Origin: G958296245 sp965262055
GTDB taxonomy: Bacteria; Chloroflexota; Dehalococcoidia; Lucifugimonadales; G958296245
NCBI GenBank assembly: GCA_965262055.1
Contig: CBDHEI010000002.1
Location: 558,001-622,000, forward strand
Direction: 5' to 3'
DNA: 64,000 nucleotides
In this document: positions 43,047-51,835 of the stretch, one piece after another
Layout: every line of letters begins with the position of its first letter
How positions within the stretch are numbered: the first letter of the stretch is position 1
Notes under the pieces: model-generated
Database searches by the model: none
What the model was told of the DNA's origin: nothing
The model's input: the letters and a program-made list of their open reading frames with translations, nothing else
Program-made: the position numbers and the translations under genes

Positions 43047-43088
43047 CGGCCACACATATATGGCGGTATCACGGTGACTTGGTATTAG

Positions 43089-44192
43089 ATGGTCTCCACC
43101 TACGCGAAGATACTATACGTCCTGGCAGCGGTCGCCGCCGTAGTGCTGCTGATACCCTTTTTCATACGGCTCGGCCATGACGTTACGGAGAGGGAGGAGA
43201 CCGTCCTTCCCGACGACGCCCAGGGCATCCCGGGCGCCACGGTCGAGATGGTCACGGTGGTACCCTTCGACGGCATCCAGGCGATCCTCCAGCCCCAGTT
43301 CGTCACCGCCGCCGAGGCGCAGGCATGGATGGACCCTACCGAGAAGGTCCTCGGCATCTCCATCGGCGGCGAGCACCACGCCTACCCAATCTCCGTCCTC
43401 AGCCGGCACGAGATAGTCAACGACGTGGTGGGAGGCCAGCCGGTCGCCGTCACCTGGTGACCGCTCTGCTTTTCGGGCATCGTGTATGCTCGCGAGATCG
43501 ACGGGGCGGTCCACACCTTCGGCGTCTCCGGCAAGCTGATCATGAACGTCCTCGTCATGTACGACCACCAGACGCGCAGCCTCTGGAGCCAGTTCCTGGG
43601 CCAGGCCATAAAGGGCCCGAAGAGGGGCGTCAAGCTTGACCTCGTCCCAGTGACGCAGACCGCGTGGGCGCTCTGGACCGACAACCACCCGGACACGCTC
43701 ATACTGGACAAGCAGGGCGGCTACCGCGTCGACTCCTATCACTACTACTACCGGGACGGGCAGAAGGGCGTGCTGGGGGAGAGCAACGAGGACAACAGGC
43801 TGGCGCCCAAGGAGCTCGTGGTAGGCGTCAGCCTGGACGGCGACACGAAAGCATACCCGCTGGAAGCGCTGCGGTTACAGCCCACAGTCAACGACTCGGT
43901 CGGCGGCAACGAGGTGCTGGTATTCCTGGAGACCAACACGGAGACGGCCCTCGTGTACGATCGGCGCGTAGACGCCATGGCCCTGACCCTCAGGCTGCTT
44001 CCGGGTGGCGGCGCACGCCCCTTGCTCATGGATGACGAGACAGGCTCGACCTGGATGGCGCTGACCGGCCTCGCCGTCGATGGCCCGCTCAAGGGCGCCG
44101 CGCTGAACAGAGTGGCGTCCCACCTCAGCTTCTGGTTCGCCTGGAACGACTGGAACCCGGCTACGGACCTCTTCCAGCCATCCGGCGCTTAG
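43089..44192 (+). CDS. DUF3179 membrane protein, candidate selenoprotein (Sec124)
   Basis: Read through an in-frame TGA at 43458-43460 as selenocysteine, this is one 367-residue DUF3179 protein. Residues 1-29 form a membrane anchor (YVLAAVAAVVLLIPFFI). The TGA falls at the first position of the family CPLC motif (VAVTW-U-PLCFSGIVYA), giving UxxC with Cys127. After it the frame continues with VHTFGVSGKL, MYDHQTRSLWSQFLGQAI and DNHPDTLIL, all family features. The domain is internally repeated: GISIGGEHHAYP/VNDVVGGQPV and GVSLDGDTKAYP/VNDSVGGNEV; the second half lacks the redox pair. A SECIS-like hairpin starts 13 bases after the TGA. A plain nonsense mutation or base error is the alternative. 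Confidence 0.85.
43474..43492 (+). promoter_or_regulatory. Candidate bacterial SECIS hairpin
   Basis: CGGGCAT-CGTGT-ATGCTCG forms seven base pairs (one G-U) with a five-base loop. The loop begins 20 bases after the TGA, and G is its second base. These features meet the published bSECIS pattern: a stem of at least four pairs, a small loop with G in its first two positions, and 16-37 bases from UGA. Confidence 0.75.
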
Positions 44193-44397
44193 GGGCCATA
44201 AATCCGCGTCCATCCCGGCCTTATCCATGTCTGCTCCAGACACCGCGACCACCAGCACGGCGGACGTCCGGTCAGCGCTGCGACCTGGCCCCCAAAACCT
44301 CCAATCTCCGTCGGGTAACGAGGGCGCTGAGGCAGTTAGCAAAATCATACCGCAGTGTGTAATATCTGCCCGAAGCCATCAGTGACCGGAGGCGTAT

Positions 44398-45180
44398 GTG
44401 CCGAAAACCTCTGGCTCCCTCTGGACACGGGAGCAATTGCTGGTGGCGTTCGCGCTGTATTGCCGGCTGCCGTTTGGCTTGTTGCATCACAAGAATCCCG
44501 AGATTGTGCGGTACGCGGAAGCTATCGGACGGTCTCCGTCGGCGCTGGCTATGAAGCTCGTTAACATCGCCAGTCTGGACGGCGCCATCACATCTACGGG
44601 CCGGACTGGATTACGGAATGCCTCAGCCACCGACCGCGCAATGTGGAAAGATATGCACGACGATTGGGAACGCTTCGCGGTGGAGTCGAACCGGGCGATC
44701 ACGGCGGTGCGGGCGGGAGATGAGGAATCACCGGATGGACCGTTGGAAGACGGTGACGGCGTACTGGTCGGACAGGATCGCGTGGTTGTAGGGACATCGC
44801 GGGTCGGTCAGAGCTTCTTTCGAGCGGCAATACTGTCGGCCTACAACGAGCGTTGCTGTATAACAGGGCTGTCTGTCCCATCCCTGCTGGTGGCGAGCCA
44901 CATCATTCCGTGGAGTCACGACAGGGCCAATCGGGTGAATCCCAGGAACGGACTGCTGCTGTCAGCGCTGCATGACAGGGCATTCGACAGCGGACTGATT
45001 ACAGTCGATGAAGACATGACCGTCCGGGTTTCAGCGAAACACGCCGGGAGTGATGATCAGTACTTCTCGGAGTCTATCGAGAGTTACGACGGCCGCCGTA
45101 TCAGCCTTCCAGAGAAGTTCAGCCCCGATCAGGAGTTTCTCTCGTACCACGCCAAGTATATATTTCTCGGGCAAACATAA
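44398..45180 (+). CDS. HNH endonuclease
   Basis: A 260-residue nuclease with a helical N-terminal domain (LWTREQLLVAFALYCRLPFG, then AEAIGRSPSALAMKLVNIASLDG, resembling a DNA-binding module common in restriction-type HNH proteins) and a C-terminal HNH domain: YNERCCITGLSVPSLLVASHIIPWSHDRANRVNPRNGLLLSALHDRAFD, with SHIIPW and the closing HDRAFD. Start is GTG 44398 with GGAGG upstream. GC is below that of its neighbours. It is solitary, with no methyltransferase nearby, so modification-dependent cleavage or a mobile origin is possible. Confidence 0.87.
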   Translation: MPKTSGSLWTREQLLVAFALYCRLPFGLLHHKNPEIVRYAEAIGRSPSALAMKLVNIASLDGAITSTGRTGLRNASATDRAMWKDMHDDWERFAVESNRAITAVRAGDEESPDGPLEDGDGVLVGQDRVVVGTSRVGQSFFRAAILSAYNERCCITGLSVPSLLVASHIIPWSHDRANRVNPRNGLLLSALHDRAFDSGLITVDEDMTVRVSAKHAGSDDQYFSESIESYDGRRISLPEKFSPDQEFLSYHAKYIFLGQT

Positions 45181-45667
45181 GTGTCCCAAGGGATGAGGTT
45201 GAGGTTGGTACACTCGTTGGTCGTCAGGACTTCGTTCTAGGGACGAACGCCGAGCACAGGCTACAAGACCCCGGCCTCAACCACGCGTTAGGTGGTCGAA
45301 TTTGGGTTCCCTCCTCTAAGTTGACGCGCACGAACGCCCGTGCTAATATTCCCCCATGCACAGCAACCCACATCCCAAGCTGACGCCGACGCGGAAGGCT
45401 CCCATAGCCCTGTCCCAAAGTCGCTCAAACCACGTTGTCTGCCGTCCACTACCGCCCCAAAAGTGCTCCAATAACCTCCCAAATGTCCCAGGCCCCACAT
45501 ACGAAAGTGAGCACAATGGAGCACTTTGAAACGAAAATCAGGGGAGGACCTCTCCGACAGACAGCTCTTGGCGCTGCCTGCGGCGCCTCGACCCGGACTG
45601 CTTGTAGCGGCCACTGCTATCTCGTAGACTACGCCCTGACCGTTTCGCCGGGGAGGGTGGCAGCCAT
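45181..45667. other. Gene-free stretch with a consensus promoter
   Basis: No supported gene in 487 bases. It contains a sigma-70 promoter-like sequence at 45321-45349 and, just after it, an ATG frame of about 60 codons (45356 on) with no recognisable protein features. The remainder shows nothing I can name. Confidence 0.5.
45321..45349 (+). promoter_or_regulatory. Sigma-70 promoter with GAAC-N4-GTGC motif in spacer
   Basis: TTGACG, a 17-base spacer and TAATAT. The spacer holds GAACGCCCGTGC (45332-45343). The same arrangement recurs at 55625-55653, suggesting a common regulator. Confidence 0.6.
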
Positions 45668-46420
45668 ATGAAGGTCCTGATCGTCGGCGGCTCAGGCAAC
45701 GTAGCGACCTGGACCGTGCCCTACATGAGGGAGCGCCACGAGTTCAGGGTGCTCGACGTCGTGCCGCCCAGGGCCGAGGGAGTCGAGTTCGTGAAGGGCT
45801 CCATCACCGACCCGGGCGCGCTGAGAGAGGCCCTCGACGGGGTGGACACCTTCATCAACATGGTCATGAAGAGCCCAACCTCGTCCGAGGACAACACGGC
45901 GACCGTCCAGGACACGATCGACAACTATACCGTCAACGCTCTGGGCCTCCACCTGCTGCTCCAGACCGCGCACTCGATGGGCATCGCCTACGGGGTCCAC
46001 ACCAGCTCCTTCACCGTCCACAAGCGCGACCGCACGTGGTACCCCGCCGAGGAGGAGATACCCCTCGACAACCCCGGCGTGTACGGTCTTACGAAAGGCT
46101 TCGGCGAGAGGATATGCAGGTACTTCTGCCGCGAGTTCGGCATGTCCATCGTGGCGCTCCGCATCACCGGCCCAAGGGACCGGCGGCAGTGGATCGAGGA
46201 CCGCAAGATTCCCAAGGACAGGCCGAGGCTGTGGGTCACGGACGAGGAGGACCTCGCCGCCGCCTACCTGTCGGCCATTGATGTTGCAAAGGGCCGGACG
46301 AGCCGTTTCGACGCTGTACTGATAGCGGGCGACGAGCTTGGCGAGTACGCCAATTTGAACAAGGCGAAGCAGCTCCTCGGCTGGGAGCCGCGCACCCATC
46401 TAAAGGTGGAGCAGCCATGA
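45668..46420 (+). CDS. NAD-dependent epimerase/dehydratase family protein
   Basis: A 250-residue extended-SDR protein. The Rossmann motif VGGSGNVATWTV (GxxGxxG form) is at residues 5-16, followed by DVVPPRAEGVEFVKGSITD, INMVMKSP, and the catalytic YGLTKGFGERICRYF (YxxxK) near residue 138. The Ser is in HTSSFTVHK. Substrate is probably a sugar or sugar acid. Its stop overlaps the enolase-superfamily gene as ATGA, indicating a two-step catabolic pair. Confidence 0.88.
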   Translation: MKVLIVGGSGNVATWTVPYMRERHEFRVLDVVPPRAEGVEFVKGSITDPGALREALDGVDTFINMVMKSPTSSEDNTATVQDTIDNYTVNALGLHLLLQTAHSMGIAYGVHTSSFTVHKRDRTWYPAEEEIPLDNPGVYGLTKGFGERICRYFCREFGMSIVALRITGPRDRRQWIEDRKIPKDRPRLWVTDEEDLAAAYLSAIDVAKGRTSRFDAVLIAGDELGEYANLNKAKQLLGWEPRTHLKVEQP

Positions 46421-47550
46421 AGATCGAACAGGTCGAGTCGGTCCGCATAGGCACCCAGTACCTGGTGCGCATCCGCACCGACTCCGGGCTGACGGGGTTG
46501 GGCCAGACGGCGTGCTGGGGCTACACGGAAGCGGTGGAGAGCATCGTAAAGCGGTTCGAAGGGTACCTGGTCGGGCAGGACCCGCTCCGCATCGAGCACC
46601 ACTGGCAGGCCAACAACCGCGCCGCGCCGTTCCGGGGCGCCGCGCTCTCGGGCGCAATCAGCGCGGTAGACATCGCCCTCTGGGACATCAAGGGCAAGCA
46701 CTACGGGGCGCCCGTTTGGGACCTTCTGGGCGGCAGGTGCCGGGACCGCATCCGCCTGCACCTGCTGATGTCCCACGGCGACACCCCGGACTCGGTCGCG
46801 GCGGCGGCGCGGGCGGCCGCGGAGGACGGGTACACCGCCATCAAGTTCGACCCTCTGCCGGACGGCTACCAGGACATGACCCTCGCCGGGCAGATAACCG
46901 CCGCGCGTGACCTGTCCGCCGCCGCCAGGGAGGCAGTCGGCGACGAGCTCGACATCATATTGGAGATCCACCGCAAGCTCACCCCGATGAACGCCATAGC
47001 GCTGGCGGAGGCGCTGGTGGACATACGCCCCCTCTTCTACGAGGACCCCATCCAGATAGACAGCATCATGTCGCAGGGTGAGATCGCCAAGCGCATCTCT
47101 ATCCCGGTTGCCAACGGCGAGCGGATGCACTCGATCTGGGAGTTCAGGGAGCTGCTGACGCACGGCGGCCCGCAGTACGTCCGGCCTGACGTCGGACTGG
47201 CGGGTGGCATAACCCACTGCAAGAAGATCGCCGCCATCGCCGAGTCCTTCCACTGCGCCCTGGTGACCCATAACTTCCTCGGCCCGGTGCTGACGGCGGC
47301 CTCGGTGCACCTGGACACGAGCATCCCCAACTTCGTCACGCAGGAGTACCATGAGCAGGACGAGGCGCCCGAGAACGCAGTCTACAGGACTGCACTCAGG
47401 CGCGAAGGCGGCTACATCCCCGTCCCCGAGGCCCCAGGCCTGGGCGTAGAGCTGGACGAAGATCTGCTGGCCCAAGCCACCGCCGAGACCCTCGACCTAT
47501 CCCATGGCCCCCTTCTCAGAAACGACGGTTCTGTCGCCGCCAGCGTCTAG
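46417..47550 (+). CDS. Mandelate racemase/muconate lactonizing enzyme family (enolase superfamily)
   Basis: A 377-residue enolase-superfamily enzyme, most likely a sugar-acid dehydratase. The N-terminal capping domain is followed by AISAVDIALWDIKGKHYGAPVWDLLGG, AIKFDP (K-x-D variation of KxK), LEIHRKLTP (metal ligand region), FYEDPI (Glu), ANGERMH (Glu) and the HNFLGPV segment with the catalytic His. Metal ligands D/E/E appear present. Coupled by ATGA overlap to the epimerase gene. Confidence 0.9.
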   Translation: MKIEQVESVRIGTQYLVRIRTDSGLTGLGQTACWGYTEAVESIVKRFEGYLVGQDPLRIEHHWQANNRAAPFRGAALSGAISAVDIALWDIKGKHYGAPVWDLLGGRCRDRIRLHLLMSHGDTPDSVAAAARAAAEDGYTAIKFDPLPDGYQDMTLAGQITAARDLSAAAREAVGDELDIILEIHRKLTPMNAIALAEALVDIRPLFYEDPIQIDSIMSQGEIAKRISIPVANGERMHSIWEFRELLTHGGPQYVRPDVGLAGGITHCKKIAAIAESFHCALVTHNFLGPVLTAASVHLDTSIPNFVTQEYHEQDEAPENAVYRTALRREGGYIPVPEAPGLGVELDEDLLAQATAETLDLSHGPLLRNDGSVAASV

Positions 47551-47562
47551 CCGGACGCGGGC

Positions 47563-48834
47563 TCAGAAGGCCTCGATGCCGTTGACTGCGTAGTCGAACA
47601 CGTCGTAGTTGCGTACTACTGTCTCGGCGGCCCTGCGGGCGTAGGCATCGTTGAGAGGGCGGGAGAGGATGAACGGCACGCGGCGCTCGGCGGTCCCGCC
47701 GTGAGAGCGCAGCCGGTGACCCTCCAGCCCTGACAGGTCGTGCGCCTCCGGCGCGGAGCCCAGCGCCGTGCCCGCGTCGGCCACGACAGCCACGTCCCCC
47801 ACCCTGTCGCGGGGCAGCTCGAACTCCCGGCATGCGGAGTCCCCGTCGTAGACTGCCTCAACCCCCGGCAGCGCCCACGCCCACTCGATGACGTCCTGTA
47901 CCGGGGCGCCGGCGCAGTAGACCCAGGCGAAGCCGCCCAGGGAGCCGTGGTGGGCAACGTAGGGGTCGGTGATGGGCAGCACGACCGCCGCTTCGCCGGC
48001 GCCGAACGTAGAGTCGAGGCCTTCCTGCAGGTAGACGACGTTCGGCGACCCGTCCGGTCTGGCTTTGTCGCTCATGCCGTGGTCGGCGGTGACGGCGACG
48101 GTTACGCCCAGGGCGGCCAGCCGTCCCAGGCCGTCGTCGAGGCGCCTCATGAAGCTGTTCATCTCGGGGCTGCCCGGCGGGTTGGTGTGCTGGACGTAGT
48201 CGGTGAGGGACAGGTAGGTCAGGTCCGGGCGGCGCTCCTCCACTATCCTGACGGCCGCCCCCACGGCGAACATGGACAGCTCAGCGGAGTAGATATCCGG
48301 CAGCGGTTGGCCGACTAAGCCCAGAACGTCCTCGATCCCGCACTCGTCCAGCGTGCACAGGTCCGCTTTCTCTGCGGAGAAGACCACGCTGCCGTTGGTC
48401 ACGTCCACGCCGTGGCCCAGCAAAGTGCGCAGCTTGTCCTTGGCCGTGATGGCGGCCACGCGGGCGCCGGCGCGGGAGAAGGCTCCCAACACCGTCTCCG
48501 AACGCAGGAAGCGGGGGGTGTTCATCATCACGCCCTGCCCGGTGGCCGGGTCTAGGAAGTAGTTGCCGGGCACACCGTGGACGGAGGGCGGAGCTCCCGT
48601 GACGATGGACATATTGTTTGGGTTGGTGAAGCTGGGCACGACGCCCTGCGCCACCGCGCTGAAGCCGTCCTTCACGAAGGCGGCCAGGGTGGGCGCGTAG
48701 CCGCCTTCGAGGGCACTGTCGAAGTATGTCGGGTCTCCGCCGTCGACGCACACGACCACCACGGGGCGGTCGGGCCACTGGTAGGCGACGCCGTTTAGCT
48801 CGACGACGGGGCGAGGCCTAGGAGTCAGTGTCAT
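47563..48834 (-). CDS. phnA: Phosphonoacetate hydrolase (PhnA type)
   Basis: Cleaves phosphonoacetate to acetate and phosphate, using two zinc ions in an alkaline-phosphatase fold. The 423-residue protein matches the PhnA pattern: VVVCVDGGDP (metal Asp), PSFTNPNNMSIVTGAPPSVHG (nucleophile Thr), TAKDKLRTLLGHG, FSAEKADL, LSLTDYVQH, VTADHGM, PITDPYVAHHGSLGG and RSHGG, which together fit this enzyme rather than generic phosphodiesterases. ATG 48834 has GGAGGTAAC upstream and overlaps the Nudix stop. No phosphonate transporter or phnW/phnY is in view. Confidence 0.9.
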   Translation of the reverse strand: MTLTPRPRPVVELNGVAYQWPDRPVVVVCVDGGDPTYFDSALEGGYAPTLAAFVKDGFSAVAQGVVPSFTNPNNMSIVTGAPPSVHGVPGNYFLDPATGQGVMMNTPRFLRSETVLGAFSRAGARVAAITAKDKLRTLLGHGVDVTNGSVVFSAEKADLCTLDECGIEDVLGLVGQPLPDIYSAELSMFAVGAAVRIVEERRPDLTYLSLTDYVQHTNPPGSPEMNSFMRRLDDGLGRLAALGVTVAVTADHGMSDKARPDGSPNVVYLQEGLDSTFGAGEAAVVLPITDPYVAHHGSLGGFAWVYCAGAPVQDVIEWAWALPGVEAVYDGDSACREFELPRDRVGDVAVVADAGTALGSAPEAHDLSGLEGHRLRSHGGTAERRVPFILSRPLNDAYARRAAETVVRNYDVFDYAVNGIEAF

Positions 48835-49316
48835 GTTACCTCCACGCCACCCGTCCAGTGCAGCCGCCGAAGCTCCTCCGGCATGAGCTTGCGGAACGTC
48901 TCGGCCCGCGCGACGAGCGCACTGAGCCAGTGGTCCGGCGGAAGGAACGCCACCGCCTCCTGCGCAGTCACCCACCTGTGCTCGGAGTGCTCGTCGCTAA
49001 TGGAGAGACACGATGCGTCGTCCACGGAGCAGCCGAAGCTCACGCCGACCATCTCGTTGCCAGGGGTGGGTTCTCCGCGGTAGAAATGGGTGACACCTAG
49101 TAGACACTCGACGCGCACGTCCAAGCCCAGCTCCTCCCGGGACTCCCTCCGTAGCGCCTCCAGGAACCCCTCGCCCTGCTCGAGCCTGCCGGAGCCGGTC
49201 TCCCACTGTCCCGGGGCGAAGTCCCTGGCGTCGGACCGGCGGAGCAGGAGATACCTGCCGTCGGTGCGTCGCCATACCAACATGCCGACCATCGCTATGA
49301 ACCGGCCTACGGCCAT
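48831..49316 (-). CDS. Nudix hydrolase
   Basis: A 161-residue nucleoside-diphosphate-X hydrolase. The Nudix box GSGRLEQGEGFLEALRRESREELGL (Gx5Ex7REuxEExGu) is at about residues 36-60 with all catalytic Glu residues present. Substrate unknown. ATG 49316 has GGGAGG upstream; the frame remains open upstream without start-like features. Its stop overlaps the phnA start as ATGA. Confidence 0.9.
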   Translation of the reverse strand: MAVGRFIAMVGMLVWRRTDGRYLLLRRSDARDFAPGQWETGSGRLEQGEGFLEALRRESREELGLDVRVECLLGVTHFYRGEPTPGNEMVGVSFGCSVDDASCLSISDEHSEHRWVTAQEAVAFLPPDHWLSALVARAETFRKLMPEELRRLHWTGGVEVT

Positions 49317-49368
49317 CGCCTGCCTCCCAACCCTATCTACGCGGAGTGGCCTCGGGAACGGGCAGAGA

Positions 49369-49728
49369 TCACGCCTGCAGGGTGCGGTCCAGTTCCACTG
49401 CTTCACGTATCCAGGCGGCAAGCCGCGCCACGTCGAGGTCTTCGGGGGCCCTGATCTTGACGTGCCGCATGCTCTTGCCCTCGCCGTCCAGCTCGTGCGC
49501 CGCCCCGATCAGGTAGCCGCCTCTGAAGAAGCCGAGCTTGACGTAACTGTCGGTGGCGCCTATGTACAGCACGTTGGAGTGCCCGGAGTAGACGGGCTGG
49601 CTCCACTTGACGCTCTCCGTCAGGCCGGGGGACGTGTCCTCTATCAACCCCCGCACCGCCTGCGCTATCTGGCGCACGGACGGATCGAACTCGGCCATCC
49701 AGGAGTCGACGTTCTTGCTGCGCAGCAC
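49369..49728 (-). CDS. DUF1801 (YdhG-like) domain protein
   Basis: A 119-residue protein of the DUF1801/YdeI fold: FDPSVRQIAQAVRGLIEDTSPGLTESVKWSQPVYSG, then VKLGFFRGGYLIGAAHELDGEGKSMRHVKI. The family is widespread with no settled biochemical role. GTG 49728 is chosen because GGGAGG stands nine bases upstream and 29 bases separate it from the NHL stop. Confidence 0.83.
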   Translation of the reverse strand: MLRSKNVDSWMAEFDPSVRQIAQAVRGLIEDTSPGLTESVKWSQPVYSGHSNVLYIGATDSYVKLGFFRGGYLIGAAHELDGEGKSMRHVKIRAPEDLDVARLAAWIREAVELDRTLQA

Positions 49729-49757
49729 GACGTCCTCCCGGTAAAGCCGAGGCGGCC

Positions 49758-50717
49758 TTACGTCCGCTTGGTGAGCTTGCGCATGGTGCGCAGGCCCGAA
49801 AGAGGCGGGTCGTGCTTGGCGCCGTACTCGGAGTTGGATACCTCGGCTACGTAGATATCGCCCTTGGAATCGACGGATATCCCGTGCGGCGCGTAGAAGC
49901 GCCCAGCGGTGCCTCCCGGGGGCTCCTCTCCCAGGCGGGCCAGCGTTTTCCCGTTCCTGTCCAGGATGCTGACACGCGGCCCGAGCCGTTCGCCCTCCGC
50001 GTTGGACGCGATAGCGATCCATAGCTCGGCCAGGTAGACGTTCTGGTCGCCCCTCAGGTCGATGAACACCCCCGCCGTCCGCGCCAAGTTGACCCACTGG
50101 GTCTCGTAGACGCCGTTGGAGGAGAAGACCTGGATGCGGTGATTTTCCCGATCGCCGATATAGACCCAGCCATCGTTGTCCACGGCTATGTTGTGCACGA
50201 CGTTGAACTGGCCGGGGGCCGTGCCAGACTCGCCCCAGGAGAAGAGGTGGCGCCCGTCGTTGTCGTACTTGTGGACACGGGCGTTGGCGTACCCGTCGGC
50301 CACGTAGATGGCCCCGTCGTTGGGGTCGACCACGGCGTGTGTAGGCTGGTTGAACGGGTCGCCGCTCATAGCCGCCGCCGGCTTTCCTGCGTCGCCCAGG
50401 GTCAAGCGCAGCTTCCCTTCCGGGGTATAGACGCGGACGGTGTGGTCGGCGTTGTCGACGCAGACTATCGAGTCGTCAGGGGCCGCGGCGATGCCGTGGG
50501 GATTTACGAAGTTGTCGTCTTCGCCCCACGAGCGAAGGCAGTTGCCTTCGGAGTCGAAGACGATGACGGGGTGCTCCCCGCGGGTGAATATGTGGACCTG
50601 GTCTTTGGAGTTGACGGCCACTCCCGCCGCCTCCTTGAACGACCAGCCCTCGGGCAGGTTGCCCCAGTTATCGCCGCCTATCTCGTAGGTGTATTCACCT
50701 GATCCAAGTATTGCCAT
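49758..50717 (-). CDS. NHL-repeat beta-propeller protein
   Basis: A 319-residue protein made of about six NHL repeats (for example VAVNSKDQVHIFTRGEHPVIVFDSEG, HAVVDPNDGAIYVADGYANARVHKYDNDG, IAVDNDGWVYIGDRENHRIQVFSSNG, ISVDSKGDIYVAEVSNSEYG). The layout resembles the lyase domain of peptidylglycine amidating enzymes, but activity is unproved. No signal peptide is visible. It is a paralogue of the adjacent frameshifted gene at 50876-51830. Confidence 0.88.
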   Translation of the reverse strand: MAILGSGEYTYEIGGDNWGNLPEGWSFKEAAGVAVNSKDQVHIFTRGEHPVIVFDSEGNCLRSWGEDDNFVNPHGIAAAPDDSIVCVDNADHTVRVYTPEGKLRLTLGDAGKPAAAMSGDPFNQPTHAVVDPNDGAIYVADGYANARVHKYDNDGRHLFSWGESGTAPGQFNVVHNIAVDNDGWVYIGDRENHRIQVFSSNGVYETQWVNLARTAGVFIDLRGDQNVYLAELWIAIASNAEGERLGPRVSILDRNGKTLARLGEEPPGGTAGRFYAPHGISVDSKGDIYVAEVSNSEYGAKHDPPLSGLRTMRKLTKRT

Positions 50718-50761
50718 CTCTACTCCTCGATGTTCTCAGGCTGCGGAACCGGTCTGATCCC

Positions 50762-50878
50762 TTCGCAGCCCTCCCTTCCTTAACCAGGAAGGGGAATCAA
50801 CGGAGTCTGAGGGACACCCTCAGACTCCCGGCGAGGGGCTACGCTCCTCTGCACTCCCCATTAGTCAGCAGCCTGTCA
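50762..50878. repeat. MITE-like element, copy 2 (minus orientation)
   Basis: Read on the minus strand it begins CAGGCTGCTGAC, right after the TGA of the frameshifted NHL gene, and contains GTGCAGAGGAGCGTAGCCCC, GCCGGGAGTCTGAGGG, TGTCCCTCAGACTCC and CCTTCCTGGTTAAGGAAGG, ending near GGGCTGCGAA. The internal blocks match copy 1 at 42746. Confidence 0.7.
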
Positions 50879-51830
50879 GCCCTTCTTGACGAGCTTTTGA
50901 AGAGAGCGGAGCTGCGTCGGAGGCTCCATTAGCCGCCCGTAGTCGCTGTAGGAGACCTCCGCCACGTAGATGTCGCCGCGCGAGTCCACCGCGACCCCGT
51001 GGGGAGAGTAGAAGCGGCCCGGCTCGTCGCCGAACGACTGCCTACCCAGCCTTGCCACCACGTTGCCGCCGGGGTCGAATATGGTCACCCTGGGGCCCAG
51101 GTCGGTGCCTATGGTGTTGGACTTCCCGCCGGCGTAGTACTCCCCGACGTAGACCAGACCTCCGCCGTTGTTGTCGACGCAGAGGGCCGCGGCCTTGGAG
51201 AGATTGAACCACTGCTCCAGGTAGTTGCCGCTGGAGTCGAATATCCTGGATTCGCCTGTTCTCGCGGTCTGCTACTAGGACCCTGCCGTCGTTGTCCACG
51301 GCTACGTTGTGGACGACGTTGAACTGGCCCTCATCGGTCCCCGACTCACCCCAGGACATCAGGTAGCGCCCGTTGGGGTCGTACTTGTGGACGCGGGCGT
51401 TGGAGTAGCCGTCGGCGACGTAGAGGTCGCCGTTGCGCGGATCCACGGCGACATGGGTGGGCCGGTTGTAAGGACGCCCGCTCATCGCCGGCGCCGGGTC
51501 GTTGTCTGGGCCGATCGTGAGCAGGAGCTTACCGTCCTGCGTGTACTTGCGCACCGCGTTGTTGCCGACGTTCACGCAGTAGACACTGTCGTCGGGGCCT
51601 ATGGCTATCCCATGGGGGGTGCCGGGGACATCTTCGTCCCAGGACCGGAGCATCTTGCCATCGCGGTCGTAGACTATTACCGCATGTCCGCCCCGGTTGT
51701 ACACATAGACGTTGTCGCCGGAGTCTACCGCGACGGCGGTGGCCTCCTGGTAGGTCCAGCCGTCCGGCAGCTCGCCCCAGTCTTCCCCTGAGGTCTCGTA
51801 GGTGTGTTCGCCGCTTCCGAGTTCTACCAT
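50876..51830 (-). pseudogene. NHL-repeat protein with a frameshift near 51245
   Basis: The first ~195 residues (MVELGSGEHTYETSGEDW...VADRENRRIQ) align in pattern with the intact paralogue at 49758. At about 51245 one extra base (minus strand CAG-G-ATATTC) breaks the frame; dropping it restores IFDSSGNYLEQWFNLSK and the rest through GDIYVAEVSYSDYG to the stop at 50876. It is a recent pseudogene or a base-calling error, since both parts remain well preserved. Confidence 0.83.
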
Positions 51831-51835
51831 GGTTG

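Larger units (their letters stand above)
42502..43088. other. Gene-free stretch with inverted-repeat element
   Basis: No convincing gene is seen. It holds the palindrome CCGCACAGTGTGCGG at 42724-42738, the terminal-inverted-repeat element at 42746-42909 and a short palindromic repeat at 43011-43046. A 28-codon minus frame at 42532-42618 is too short to support. Confidence 0.6.

Noticed and set aside
45356..45530. About 60-codon ATG frame after the promoter at 45321
   Set aside because: Sequence is rich in Pro/Ser/Asn with no motif, no ribosome site and no codon bias, so it is not supported as a gene.
50876..51830. Programmed frameshift in the NHL gene
   Set aside because: No slippery heptamer or downstream pseudoknot was seen at the break; the intact neighbour has a continuous frame.
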